64,000 nt of DNA from Fusobacterium sp. (GTDB lineage: Bacteria; Cyanobacteriota; Vampirovibrionia; Gastranaerophilales; Gastranaerophilaceae), in assembly GCA_023662905.1 (NCBI GenBank), contig JAMPIJ010000007.1, positions 1 to 64,000 on the forward strand, read 5' to 3'. Both the position numbers and the translations under genes were made by a program. The notes under the pieces are model-generated. The model was not told the DNA's origin and searched no databases. It was given only the letters and a program-made list of their open reading frames with translations. Positions within the stretch are counted from its first letter, which is position 1. The number at the start of each line of letters is the position of its first letter. Below are positions 50,943-59,071 of the stretch, in pieces.

Positions 50943-53900
50943 ATGACAGATTCAATTTCATTTGGTAAAAAGCAACAAGCAGGAAAAGTCGACTTAAAAA
51001 AGGTCAAAGATGGACTCACAAAACAAGAAATCGCAGGCAATGACAAAAAATTGCAATCAATTTTTGACAAAGTTGATACAAATCGCAATGAAGTTTTAGA
51101 AAAAGACGAACTTCTTGCGTTCCAAAAGAAACTTACAGAACTTGCCGGTGAAGATAACCAGCTTACAGACAAAGAAGCAAAAGGCTTCAAAGATGCAGAC
51201 GGCCACAAAATGGGCCGCAGACACCGTAAAGCGTTCTATGAATTTCTCAACAAACTTGCCGCAAATGAGCAAGAACCTCAACCTGCTCAACAACCAGAAC
51301 TTGAAGTTCAAGCCCCACAAACCAACGCCGATAACCTTATTGAAATCCCGGAAACAATCCAGTCTACAGTCAGCGCTCAGGTCGCAGACGAAATCGTAGA
51401 TACTGACGATGATGATACTTCACTTGAAACAGGCGACGAAACCATTATAGAACCGGAAGAAGAACCCGAACCAGAAGTCACTTCAGGTATTATCGTTCAG
51501 AACGGTGAAAGCCCTGCCGTAATCGCTAAAAAATTCGGTGTAAGCGTTGAAGACTTACTTGCCGCGAACGAAGGTGCCGTAAAAGGCAAAGGCAACAAAA
51601 AATACTTCCTCGTCGGCCAAGAAATCGTTATTCCACGCAAAATAGAGGACGAAGAACTTGCAGAATTAACAAAAAACAGAAAATCAGCCGCAGAAACCAC
51701 CGGCGACTATACACAAGCAATGGCAAGAAGAGAACAACGCAGAGCCGAAGCCCGTGAAGCCGCAGCATTACAAGAAGCTCAATATAAAGAAATGGGTCTT
51801 ATTAACCACGAAGGTCAAGGTGAAAAAGTTACAGGTAAGTACAAAGGCGGCAAAACAGAAGAATTCACAGTAATCGGACAAGCTGGACGAGGACGGGTTC
51901 TCGCCAAAGGCAAAAATGGCAAAATCGTAACAATTGCACACGATGGCACAATCCTCAAAAACGAATATGTTCAAAATACTGAAAGATACGAAGCTGCACG
52001 TGAATTTAATCAAAACCTAACAACCAGAAAAAATGCAGAAAAATTAGCAAAACAATTCTACCAAATCGCCGATGAAAATTCCGGCAACACTAGCATGAAA
52101 AAGATGGCACAACTTCTAGACGCTAACGTCAACGAAGATAATATCGTGGCATTCTTAGACGCATATAGCAAAGATTCTATCAAAAAAGGAGATTCTTCAA
52201 TCGTCGATACAATTACAAGTGAAGTCACAGCATCCGAATCTCAACAAAGAAAAGTTTTAGTCAAAATTATGAATAAACTTACCGCAGCTGCCCAAAAAGC
52301 GGGCGTTTCGAGCGGTGATATAAATAAAGCGGTTCAAGATTTTAACGCAGCGATGAACAAAGAATTCAGCGCACATTTAAGAAGAACCAACCCCCTAGAA
52401 ATGGAAAACGCCATTGACTTTTTACGTGGTGCAATAGTTGCAAAACGAACAGGTAACTCCGGTGAAATGACTGATGCTCAAGCTATTGCAGCATTCAATA
52501 GTGATTTCAGTGCTACAGATTCACAGGTACAAAAAGATTACGCTGACGCCAGAGCCGCTGAAGGTTGGGCTGCAGGAGTAGGTGATACAGTCTGCGGCTG
52601 GTTCGGTTGCAAAACAGTGGAAGAAATGGATAAAAAACTAGGAGTAAATGCTGCGGCTGTTAAAAAATTAGCGGCTGCAAAAACAGAGGCTGAATTCAAA
52701 ACCGCTTATAAACAAGTTTTCGGCATTGATTTTGATAAAAATAAAATTGCAGCAAGAGATGCAGCACTTTGGAACTATCAACAGGCGCAAGGTTTATCCT
52801 CTACAATTAATATCACCAGTGGCATACTTAAAAAAGCAGGAAGCCTTGATTATGCAGGTTTACGCAACGAAATTAAATCAAAATTCCAACTTGACGACCA
52901 AACAGTAGACCAAATCATACAAAATTATGGACTTACAAGTGGTAAAGAAGTCAACTCTGACAGCGATAAACAAACAATGTTAATGAAATTCTTACAAGAA
53001 ACCCAAAACGAATCCGCTGCAAGTTACAGAGCATTAACAAAAGGCAAAACCCTCGAACAAATGGGCAAAGATCTTGAATTATTACACAATAGTGCTTTCG
53101 GAACAAATAATATATCGAGAGAAGTTGCACAATTCAACGAAAACATGGTTATAACCGAAATGGTCACGGAGGGTGTATTTGAAGTCGCCGGTACAATCGC
53201 GCTTCAATTTGTCCCTGGACTTGGTCAAGCCGCAGCAGCAAGACTAGCAGTCAGCGCCGCACGATGGGGGTCTAAAGCCGTTAAAATTACTAATGCCGCA
53301 GTTAAAGCAGAAAAAGCATTCGCGACAGCTAAAAGATTACAAACAGGAGCAAATCTTACAGGTAAAACTCAAAAAGCCGCTCAAATCGGTTCCCAAATGC
53401 TTAGCGCTGGAGTTGCAACCGCAACCGTTGACGCTTCAAACGGACGCGACGCAAAAACCGTAATGCGCAAAACATTAATGAACATGTCGTTTGCCGGAGT
53501 TGGTGCAAGCTCAAGTATGTTAGCCCCAAAACTTATGCAATCATTCGGCATTACAAATAAAGCCCTCGCAAACGAAATAGCCGAAGAAATTATGAACGCC
53601 GCTGGCTCATATGGAATTACAAAGCTTGCCGGTGATGACTACGGTTCCACAGACGCATTTATTGACTTCGCAACTGGTCTTATAATGTCTAGAATTGCTC
53701 ATATTAAAACCAGTTCAAGTTCTGCAGAGCATGTTATCGATATGAATCATCCATCACATGACGCGGAAATCGTCAACAATTCAGTTCATAATGAACAACG
53801 TCAGGCAGACCACCATGCCGGCTATCTCAGAAAACGTCAACAAGAAGCAGATAAATTAGCCGTTGATATGGATCCAAATCAAAACATCGTCACTCCTGAA

Positions 53901-56132
53901 CAACAAGCCGCTTACGATAGAGAAATCGCATACCAACCAGTACCGGAAGCTGATCGTCCTGCATTTGAAGCACATCAACAACAAGTTGCACAAGCTCACG
54001 CAGAAGCCCACGAACTTGGCAACATGGTAGACGCTTCAAGCGCCGAAGCGTTACAACGCGCAAAAGCGAATATAGAAGCCGATGCCCCTGCACCTGCTCC
54101 AGCCGCGACAAAACCTGATGCTCCAATCGCTCCAAATCAAGCCGAAATCGAAAACCTTACCCAAAGCCTTGCAGATATCGATAAACAAATCGCAAGAGCT
54201 GAAAGCAATTTAGCCTCAAAAGCAAGACGTGGCAAACAACCTACATTACAAGAAAAACAACAGCTTGAAAGAATGAAAGCAAATCGTGCTGCAAAACAAG
54301 CAGAATTAGATGCGCTTCAAAAACCAGCAGCCGCAGAACCTGTAGTAAAAGCGGAAGATGCCGAACCTGTTATAAAACCAGACGAAGCAGAACCAGTTGC
54401 AAGGGTTGAGGATGCTGAACCAATTATTACTCCGGAAGAAATTCCAACTCCTGAAAGCATCGCACGTGACGCTCAGGCAATTCCTGAAGTTTCAATTCCA
54501 GCGGAACACAGAAACCTCTGGAAAAGCTGTCAGGAAAGAATCAATAAAATCTTCTCTGGTGCAGGAAAATTAGCCATGGGAGAAGTTAAAACCGTTCTTG
54601 CAGACATTAAAACTCTTTACAACGCAGTAAAAAATGTTCAAGTGAAAGCTAACATTAAAAAATTATACAACAAGCTCGTAACCCTTGCGAAATCAGAACC
54701 AAGGCAAACCACAACAAAAGAATATAAATTATCCACAGCACAAAGAGAAAAAATGATGGATAAATTTGAAATTTTTCATCAAGAATTTTTAGATATTAAT
54801 TATCTTCGCAACAAGTATCCTCAGTACAATAGTTTAAGTGATACAGAATTGCTCAAAAAATTTGCACTGAATGAAGATCATGCGGCATTTGTTATGAATA
54901 GAAAGGATTTATTTGGCAACGGTCAATATATGGAGCGTCAATATTGGAACGATTCACCATTTGAATTAAGCAATAATCACAGTGCATGGAAAATGCACCT
55001 ATTCTCAGTAGATACCAACGACTACCAACAAATGGCAGAAATTATTCTTCCATACCTGAATAAACATAAAATTGCCCACAAAACTTTAAGCTCTACAATG
55101 TCACCAGAACTATTAGCAACTTCTGCACCAGAACAAACAGGTAAAGCATTTACCATTTATCCTCAATCACAAGAAGAAATGGAAATGATTGCTAAAGATT
55201 TGGACAGATTAATCAGACAAAACAATCTTACAACGGGTAACTCTCATATTACCGGTGACAACCAACTTGGAGATTCAGGAAGACTATTCTATCGTTATGA
55301 ATTTCCAACCGGTAAGCTAAAAGATAAAATCTACAAACCAGGAGAACACGCCCCTTATGACCGTAACCGCGGCGAAGGAAACTACCTTGCTAGCGACATG
55401 ACTCCGGCAGACGACCCATGGTTGAATTTTGACCCATCAAACCCTAACAGCAAAGTTGGGCAAGCCGCACCTGCGCAGCCTCAAGCTCCAGCGGCTCCGC
55501 GTGGAGTATCTCCGCAAGAAATTGGCGAAATCGGTGACGCTATTAATCGTGCAAGAAATAATTATTCATTAGACCAAGCACAAGCCAAAATTAATCGATT
55601 ACCGGATTCTCCACAAAAAGCAACACTCCAAAGACAAGCAAACGAAAAAGCAAGATTATTACGTCAAGCAGAAGAACCCGTTTCTGCACCACGTCAACAA
55701 ACATCAGAACCATATATCGTAGATGTTTCTGAGCAAGCTAATGTGCATGAAATCGTTGAAGTTTCGGCTGATGACGTTATTGCCATTCCTGATAATGAAG
55801 TAATAATGATCGATGTCGACGCAGTAGTTACAAGACATCCAAACGAAATCAGTTCTGCTATAGATACGGCTTATACTGAGGTTGAATTCACCGCACTTCA
55901 AAATGAAATCGACTCAATAACTAACCCATCAACAAAACAGAAATTACAAGCAAAACTAGACAGAAAACGTCAAGAAGCTAATTATTATCCTGACTTAGCA
56001 GACTACAATCAAAACCACTCAGTCAACAACGAACCTTACTACGATCCGGCTAATGATCCTGCCAATTGGGGTATGTTAGACGACGGAATCCATGGCCTTG
56101 CAGACGATTTCGGAGGTTTCGACCCTTTTTAG
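50943..56132 (+). CDS. Giant EF-hand/LysM protein with SpvC/OspF-like lyase region
   Basis: A 1729-residue zero-frame product. An EF-hand loop is at 45-56 (DTNRNEVLEKDE), a degenerate second one near 84, and a LysM domain at about 182-232. Helical regions follow, then a hydrophobic Ala/Gly-rich part (about 745-920) and a Pro/Ala/Glu linker. Residues ~1250-1460 resemble SpvC/OspF phosphothreonine lyases and the lyase part of LanKC lanthionine synthetases. The K-x-H pair is Lys1350/His1352 in WKMH, with Lys1380, Tyr1406 in FTIYP and Arg1451 in YRYEF at matching places. Helical repeats end the protein. No signal peptide is seen; the start is SISFGKK-like. AGGGG precedes the ATG. Confidence 0.8.
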   Translation: MTDSISFGKKQQAGKVDLKKVKDGLTKQEIAGNDKKLQSIFDKVDTNRNEVLEKDELLAFQKKLTELAGEDNQLTDKEAKGFKDADGHKMGRRHRKAFYEFLNKLAANEQEPQPAQQPELEVQAPQTNADNLIEIPETIQSTVSAQVADEIVDTDDDDTSLETGDETIIEPEEEPEPEVTSGIIVQNGESPAVIAKKFGVSVEDLLAANEGAVKGKGNKKYFLVGQEIVIPRKIEDEELAELTKNRKSAAETTGDYTQAMARREQRRAEAREAAALQEAQYKEMGLINHEGQGEKVTGKYKGGKTEEFTVIGQAGRGRVLAKGKNGKIVTIAHDGTILKNEYVQNTERYEAAREFNQNLTTRKNAEKLAKQFYQIADENSGNTSMKKMAQLLDANVNEDNIVAFLDAYSKDSIKKGDSSIVDTITSEVTASESQQRKVLVKIMNKLTAAAQKAGVSSGDINKAVQDFNAAMNKEFSAHLRRTNPLEMENAIDFLRGAIVAKRTGNSGEMTDAQAIAAFNSDFSATDSQVQKDYADARAAEGWAAGVGDTVCGWFGCKTVEEMDKKLGVNAAAVKKLAAAKTEAEFKTAYKQVFGIDFDKNKIAARDAALWNYQQAQGLSSTINITSGILKKAGSLDYAGLRNEIKSKFQLDDQTVDQIIQNYGLTSGKEVNSDSDKQTMLMKFLQETQNESAASYRALTKGKTLEQMGKDLELLHNSAFGTNNISREVAQFNENMVITEMVTEGVFEVAGTIALQFVPGLGQAAAARLAVSAARWGSKAVKITNAAVKAEKAFATAKRLQTGANLTGKTQKAAQIGSQMLSAGVATATVDASNGRDAKTVMRKTLMNMSFAGVGASSSMLAPKLMQSFGITNKALANEIAEEIMNAAGSYGITKLAGDDYGSTDAFIDFATGLIMSRIAHIKTSSSSAEHVIDMNHPSHDAEIVNNSVHNEQRQADHHAGYLRKRQQEADKLAVDMDPNQNIVTPEQQAAYDREIAYQPVPEADRPAFEAHQQQVAQAHAEAHELGNMVDASSAEALQRAKANIEADAPAPAPAATKPDAPIAPNQAEIENLTQSLADIDKQIARAESNLASKARRGKQPTLQEKQQLERMKANRAAKQAELDALQKPAAAEPVVKAEDAEPVIKPDEAEPVARVEDAEPIITPEEIPTPESIARDAQAIPEVSIPAEHRNLWKSCQERINKIFSGAGKLAMGEVKTVLADIKTLYNAVKNVQVKANIKKLYNKLVTLAKSEPRQTTTKEYKLSTAQREKMMDKFEIFHQEFLDINYLRNKYPQYNSLSDTELLKKFALNEDHAAFVMNRKDLFGNGQYMERQYWNDSPFELSNNHSAWKMHLFSVDTNDYQQMAEIILPYLNKHKIAHKTLSSTMSPELLATSAPEQTGKAFTIYPQSQEEMEMIAKDLDRLIRQNNLTTGNSHITGDNQLGDSGRLFYRYEFPTGKLKDKIYKPGEHAPYDRNRGEGNYLASDMTPADDPWLNFDPSNPNSKVGQAAPAQPQAPAAPRGVSPQEIGEIGDAINRARNNYSLDQAQAKINRLPDSPQKATLQRQANEKARLLRQAEEPVSAPRQQTSEPYIVDVSEQANVHEIVEVSADDVIAIPDNEVIMIDVDAVVTRHPNEISSAIDTAYTEVEFTALQNEIDSITNPSTKQKLQAKLDRKRQEANYYPDLADYNQNHSVNNEPYYDPANDPANWGMLDDGIHGLADDFGGFDPF

Positions 56133-56170
56133 ACAAGGCACCATTATTTGATGATTTCAGTAACGGTGCC
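56112..56170 (+). other. Probable programmed -1 ribosomal frameshift site
   Basis: Just before the zero-frame TAG stop (56130-56132) lies C-CCT-TTT (56123-56129), a perfect X-XXY-YYZ slippery heptamer in the correct frame. GGAGG (56112-56116) lies six bases upstream. A GGCACC/GGTGCC stem (56137-56142 with 56165-56170) begins seven bases downstream. Slipping back one base joins the giant ORF to the next frame, giving about 2265 residues. Confidence 0.7.
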
Positions 56171-57739
56171 GCGGTACAGACACCAACCAAAGTTCAAACT
56201 AATGCTCAAATAAAACTTGAGCAAATTAAAGCTAATGTTGAAAAACAAAATATTCTGCCTACCCTTAAAGATTATGTGGCAAATATTGAGTCTGTAAGCG
56301 AGTTTAACTTTCTAAACACAATGTTACGCAACAAAAAACAAAAAGACATTAGCTATCTTAATCTATTAACAACACCGGAAGACAAAGCTCTTTTCTCAGA
56401 TTTAATGAAAATTGCGCAACAGGATCCTTTATTCAACCCTATTGATAGCGTAAAATTCTATGCACTTAGAAAAAATAATCCACAGGTAAAACAACGTTAT
56501 CTTAACATGCTTGAACTTGTTAAGAACGGCACACTTGATGCCGGTATGCTCCAGACTTATGCAGCCGGAGGTTCTGATTTAAGAATTACAAATGATATCA
56601 ACTTATTACTTAAGGCTAAACAAGAAAACCTCTCAATTCAACAAGTTAAAGATTTATACATTCCAAAAATTGAAACCTTAACGCTGAAAAATCTTGAAAT
56701 AATTCAGGCTGGCAATGTTTTTGAACACAATGGCAAACTTCTCATGAAAATTTCAGACAAACAAGTTCAACCTCTAAGGATATCAAAAGATACTTACTTT
56801 GAACTCTTTCAACCCGCTTACTACGTTAAACAACAAGCAGCAGGGAAATGTTACCTATACTCAACGATACTAACCGGTTTAGAAAACCCTATTGCAAAAG
56901 CTAAAATGTTAAACGAATGTTTTAGCGAAGCAAATGGAGTTTTAAACGTCCACCTGCCAAACTCAAAAGTTTCTATTGATGTTAATTTGAATAACATTGA
57001 CGCCGCAATTCAAAATTCTTCTTATTACTCCAGAGGCAGCAAAGGCGTCAATCTGCTTGAACAGGCTTATGAAAAAAATGAGGTATATTTACAATCACAA
57101 AAGATGATTGAATTTCTCAATAAAAAAATTAGCGAACCAAATTCAAACATTGATTTAGAAAAAGCGATGGAAATTCTTGACGACTTAACTCAAAACCCTG
57201 CAAATCCGCATTATGTCTTAAATAATATTAATTCAATAGAAAATAACACACAATTTTCACTGGATGATATTATACATATAGACGCAGCAAAGAAACAAAA
57301 CTCTGTTAAAGGCATGCTAGCTAACCCAGAGAATTTAGAAACCGCAGACTTATTTTATGGAGTTTTTGAAGGCAATACAGGTTACGCTTCAAGAGCATTT
57401 AACTTCGGTCAAAATCCAATGGGCAATGTTGGATATGCTAAGATGGTACTAACTCATCCACAAAATGGACAACATCTTATTACAGACGATTTGCTATCAA
57501 GATGCCAAAATTTACTTATGACAGCGGCTACCGGAAAGAAAGGCCCGCAGGTAGAATCTGTTTTAAATGCAGATTTTGGAATTCTAAGCTCACATGCTTA
57601 CGCTTGCTCCTTAAAAAATATAAATGGCAAGCCAATGATGAAACTTCTCAACCCTCATAACTCTTCATCACCAATATTCCTAAACCTAGAACAATTTAGA
57701 AAATATTTCTACTCAGTAACAATCAATAATGTATTATAA
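56129..57739 (+). CDS. Calpain-like protease region, -1 frame extension of the giant gene
   Basis: 536 codons open in the -1 frame from the slippery site. No credible start codon or Shine-Dalgarno occurs near its beginning, so it is read as the C-terminal part of the giant protein. The last ~320 residues look like a C2 (calpain-type) papain-fold protease. Gln and Cys lie in QQAAGKCYLYSTILTGLENP (Cys codon 56849), His in SSHAYACSL (57593) and Asn in LLNPHNSSS (57650), in the family order Q-C-H-N. The protease would be made only after frameshifting, so activity may be rationed. Alternative: a disrupted gene with a simple frameshift mutation. Confidence 0.7.
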   Translation, partial: LDKAPLFDDFSNGAAVQTPTKVQTNAQIKLEQIKANVEKQNILPTLKDYVANIESVSEFNFLNTMLRNKKQKDISYLNLLTTPEDKALFSDLMKIAQQDPLFNPIDSVKFYALRKNNPQVKQRYLNMLELVKNGTLDAGMLQTYAAGGSDLRITNDINLLLKAKQENLSIQQVKDLYIPKIETLTLKNLEIIQAGNVFEHNGKLLMKISDKQVQPLRISKDTYFELFQPAYYVKQQAAGKCYLYSTILTGLENPIAKAKMLNECFSEANGVLNVHLPNSKVSIDVNLNNIDAAIQNSSYYSRGSKGVNLLEQAYEKNEVYLQSQKMIEFLNKKISEPNSNIDLEKAMEILDDLTQNPANPHYVLNNINSIENNTQFSLDDIIHIDAAKKQNSVKGMLANPENLETADLFYGVFEGNTGYASRAFNFGQNPMGNVGYAKMVLTHPQNGQHLITDDLLSRCQNLLMTAATGKKGPQVESVLNADFGILSSHAYACSLKNINGKPMMKLLNPHNSSSPIFLNLEQFRKYFYSVTINNVL

Positions 57740-57752
57740 AAAAGGAAAACTT

Positions 57753-57983
57753 ATGACAAGCTCAAATGAATTAGACAATCTGATAAAACTCTACAAAACA
57801 TACAAAGCAAGACCTATAGATGAAGCAGCTTTAGGTAATAAATTAATTATTTTGAATAACATTTTAGATAAAATAATTGAAAGTGCGACAGGCTTGAATT
57901 TAGATGTTTCTATGTATAAGCAGGAAAAACAAAATTTGAAAGATAAATTAACAAATCTTGGAATAAAAATTAAAAATATATAA
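57753..57983 (+). CDS. Small helical protein behind the calpain-like region
   Basis: A 76-residue helical protein (NELDNLIKLYKTYKARPID; NKLIILNNILDKIIESATGL; KQEKQNLKDKLTNLGIKIK) of no recognised family. It starts 13 bp after the protease stop, with AAGGA eight bases before the ATG at 57753, so it is co-transcribed and separately translated. Size and position fit a chaperone, inhibitor or immunity protein for the large effector-like product. This is inference from position only. Confidence 0.65.
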   Translation: MTSSNELDNLIKLYKTYKARPIDEAALGNKLIILNNILDKIIESATGLNLDVSMYKQEKQNLKDKLTNLGIKIKNI

Positions 57984-58000
57984 GCACACTCCAAATCTCT

Positions 58001-58130
58001 TTATACGTAACTCCATTGAAGACGAAGTTGGTATTCAAATATGCCCTCGCCGTTGAGATCGTAATTTTTCAACCAGCAGACAGGAATAAAATCAAATTGT
58101 CAATTCTCCATGTGGCCAATATTCACACAT
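58001..58130 (-). pseudogene. Frameshifted remnant of a small protein gene
   Basis: On the minus strand MCEYWPHGELTI runs into a stop. The next frame then continues DFIPVCWLKNYDLNGEGI and FEYQLRLQWSYV to a TAA at 58001. Removing one T near 58092-58100 would join them into ~43 residues. The amino-acid texture looks coding, but no family is recognised. Confidence 0.4.
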
Positions 58131-58151
58131 CAATTTATTAAAATTCGCATA

Positions 58152-58180
58152 AAAAAAGAACCCTTAACGGGTTCTTTTTA
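58152..58180 (-). terminator. Terminator beyond the tRNA-Asp 3'-end copy
   Basis: Minus strand AAAAAGAACCC-GTTAA-GGGTTCTTTTTTT, seven bases after the copy of the tRNA 3' end; probably the original tRNA-Asp terminator. Confidence 0.82.
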
Positions 58181-58187
58181 ATAATGG

Positions 58188-58394
58188 CGGGAACGACAAG
58201 ACTGTCTTGCTCACTCGCGTTTAACGGGTCTGCGGACTTTCTTTTTACAAGCGACGCTTGTCGCAAAGAAAGCTCCTCCGCCCTCAGCTCGTTCGCGCTC
58301 GAACTAGACCAAGCTCCGCTTGGTGAGTTCTCGCAACACGTCATAACATTCTCATAATTAAATAGCCACCAGTTTTAACTGGTGGCTATTTAAT
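58188..58394 (-). repeat. tRNA-linked element behind tRNA-Asp
   Basis: A 207-bp unit following tRNA-Asp on the minus strand. It starts with a strong terminator and contains the nested hairpin GAACTC-ACCAAGC-GGA-GCTTGGT-CTAGTTC (58330-58301). GCGCGAACGAGCTGAGGGCGG in two parts (GCGCGAACGAG, CTGAGGGCGG) parallels the tRNA-Ser unit, and CCCGTTAAACGCGAGTGAGC follows. It ends with a copy of the tRNA 3' end (58188-58200 versus 58396-58408, 12 of 13 identical). Inner stems differ from the tRNA-Ser unit in a compensatory way (ACAAGGC/GCCTTGT versus ACCAAGC/GCTTGGT). Confidence 0.75.
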
Positions 58395-58395
58395 T
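58356..58395 (-). terminator. Terminator after tRNA-Asp
   Basis: A perfect 19-bp stem, AATTAAATAGCCACCAGTT with its complement, overlapping the last base of the tRNA. Confidence 0.8.
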
Positions 58396-58471
58396 CGGGA
58401 ACGACGAGGCTCGAACTCGCGACCTCATGCGTGACAGGCATGCGCTCTAACCAAACTGAGCTACGCTCCCG
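58395..58471 (-). tRNA. tRNA-Asp (GUC anticodon)
   Basis: Acceptor CGGGAGC/GTTCCCG, anticodon GTC in loop CTGTCAC on stem GCATG/CATGA-type pairing, and T arm CGCGAG-TTCGAGC-CTCGTCG region. CCA is not encoded. The 3' end is duplicated at 58188-58200. Confidence 0.92.
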
Positions 58472-58642
58472 TATCGCTTTTGACAAGCTTTATTATAAAA
58501 CGCTGAAAAAATTTTTGCAATACCTTTTTTTAAAAATTTTCACTTTTAACATTTCGTTACAAATAAGAAACAAAAAAGGCAATTTTTTGACTCTGATATA
58601 CTTTATATATACATAAGAGAGATTTAAAGAGAGAGAAAAAAG

Positions 58643-58894
58643 ATGGCTACTGCAACTGAAAACAAGTTCGGAACTTTAACCACAAAAAATAGAAAACAAC
58701 GTTCAAGAAAAGCCGCTGAAATGGCTAACATTCTTGAAAGAAAAGATAGAAGAATGCGTTTTAACAACTCTAAAGACCCTATCTACTACGTATTCGATTG
58801 TATCGAAAACAGACCAATCCCAACACTGGCAAAAGAATTCGTAAAAGATTCTTTCAGAGATGTAGTAAACTTTGTATCAATGGCGATTCTATAA
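58643..58894 (+). CDS. Small basic hypothetical protein
   Basis: An 83-residue protein with a very basic N-terminal half (TTKNRKQRSRKAAEMANILERKDRRMRFNN, shown in parts: KNRKQRSRKAAEMAN and LERKDRRMRFNN) and a more hydrophobic C-terminal half (DPIYYVFDCIENRPIP; FVKDSFRDVVNFVSMAIL). The basic part could bind nucleic acid or ribosomes. AGAGAGAG lies before the ATG. It has its own terminator downstream and is isolated between tRNA-Asp and the pseudopilin genes. No family is recognised. Confidence 0.65.
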   Translation: MATATENKFGTLTTKNRKQRSRKAAEMANILERKDRRMRFNNSKDPIYYVFDCIENRPIPTLAKEFVKDSFRDVVNFVSMAIL

Positions 58895-58980
58895 TCACAA
58901 AACAGAATGAAGTCGGAAATTCAATAGAAAACAGGAAAAAGAAATTTAAAGAAATAGGAAATAAGGAAATTCATAAACAC

Positions 58981-59010
58981 CCCGCTGACGCTTCAGCGGG
59001 TTTTATTTTT
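58981..59010 (+). terminator. Terminator after the small basic protein gene
   Basis: CCCGCTGA-CGCT-TCAGCGGG followed by TTTTATTTTT. Confidence 0.88.
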
Positions 59011-59071
59011 ACCGGATTGACACAAGATAAAACATGGTTTAAAATTAATACATAAAAGAAAGGATGTATGC

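Noticed and set aside
56066-56128. TTG start for an independent protease gene inside the end of the giant ORF
   Set aside because: No Shine-Dalgarno, arginine-rich shadow-frame residues, and the slippery site explains entry into this frame better.
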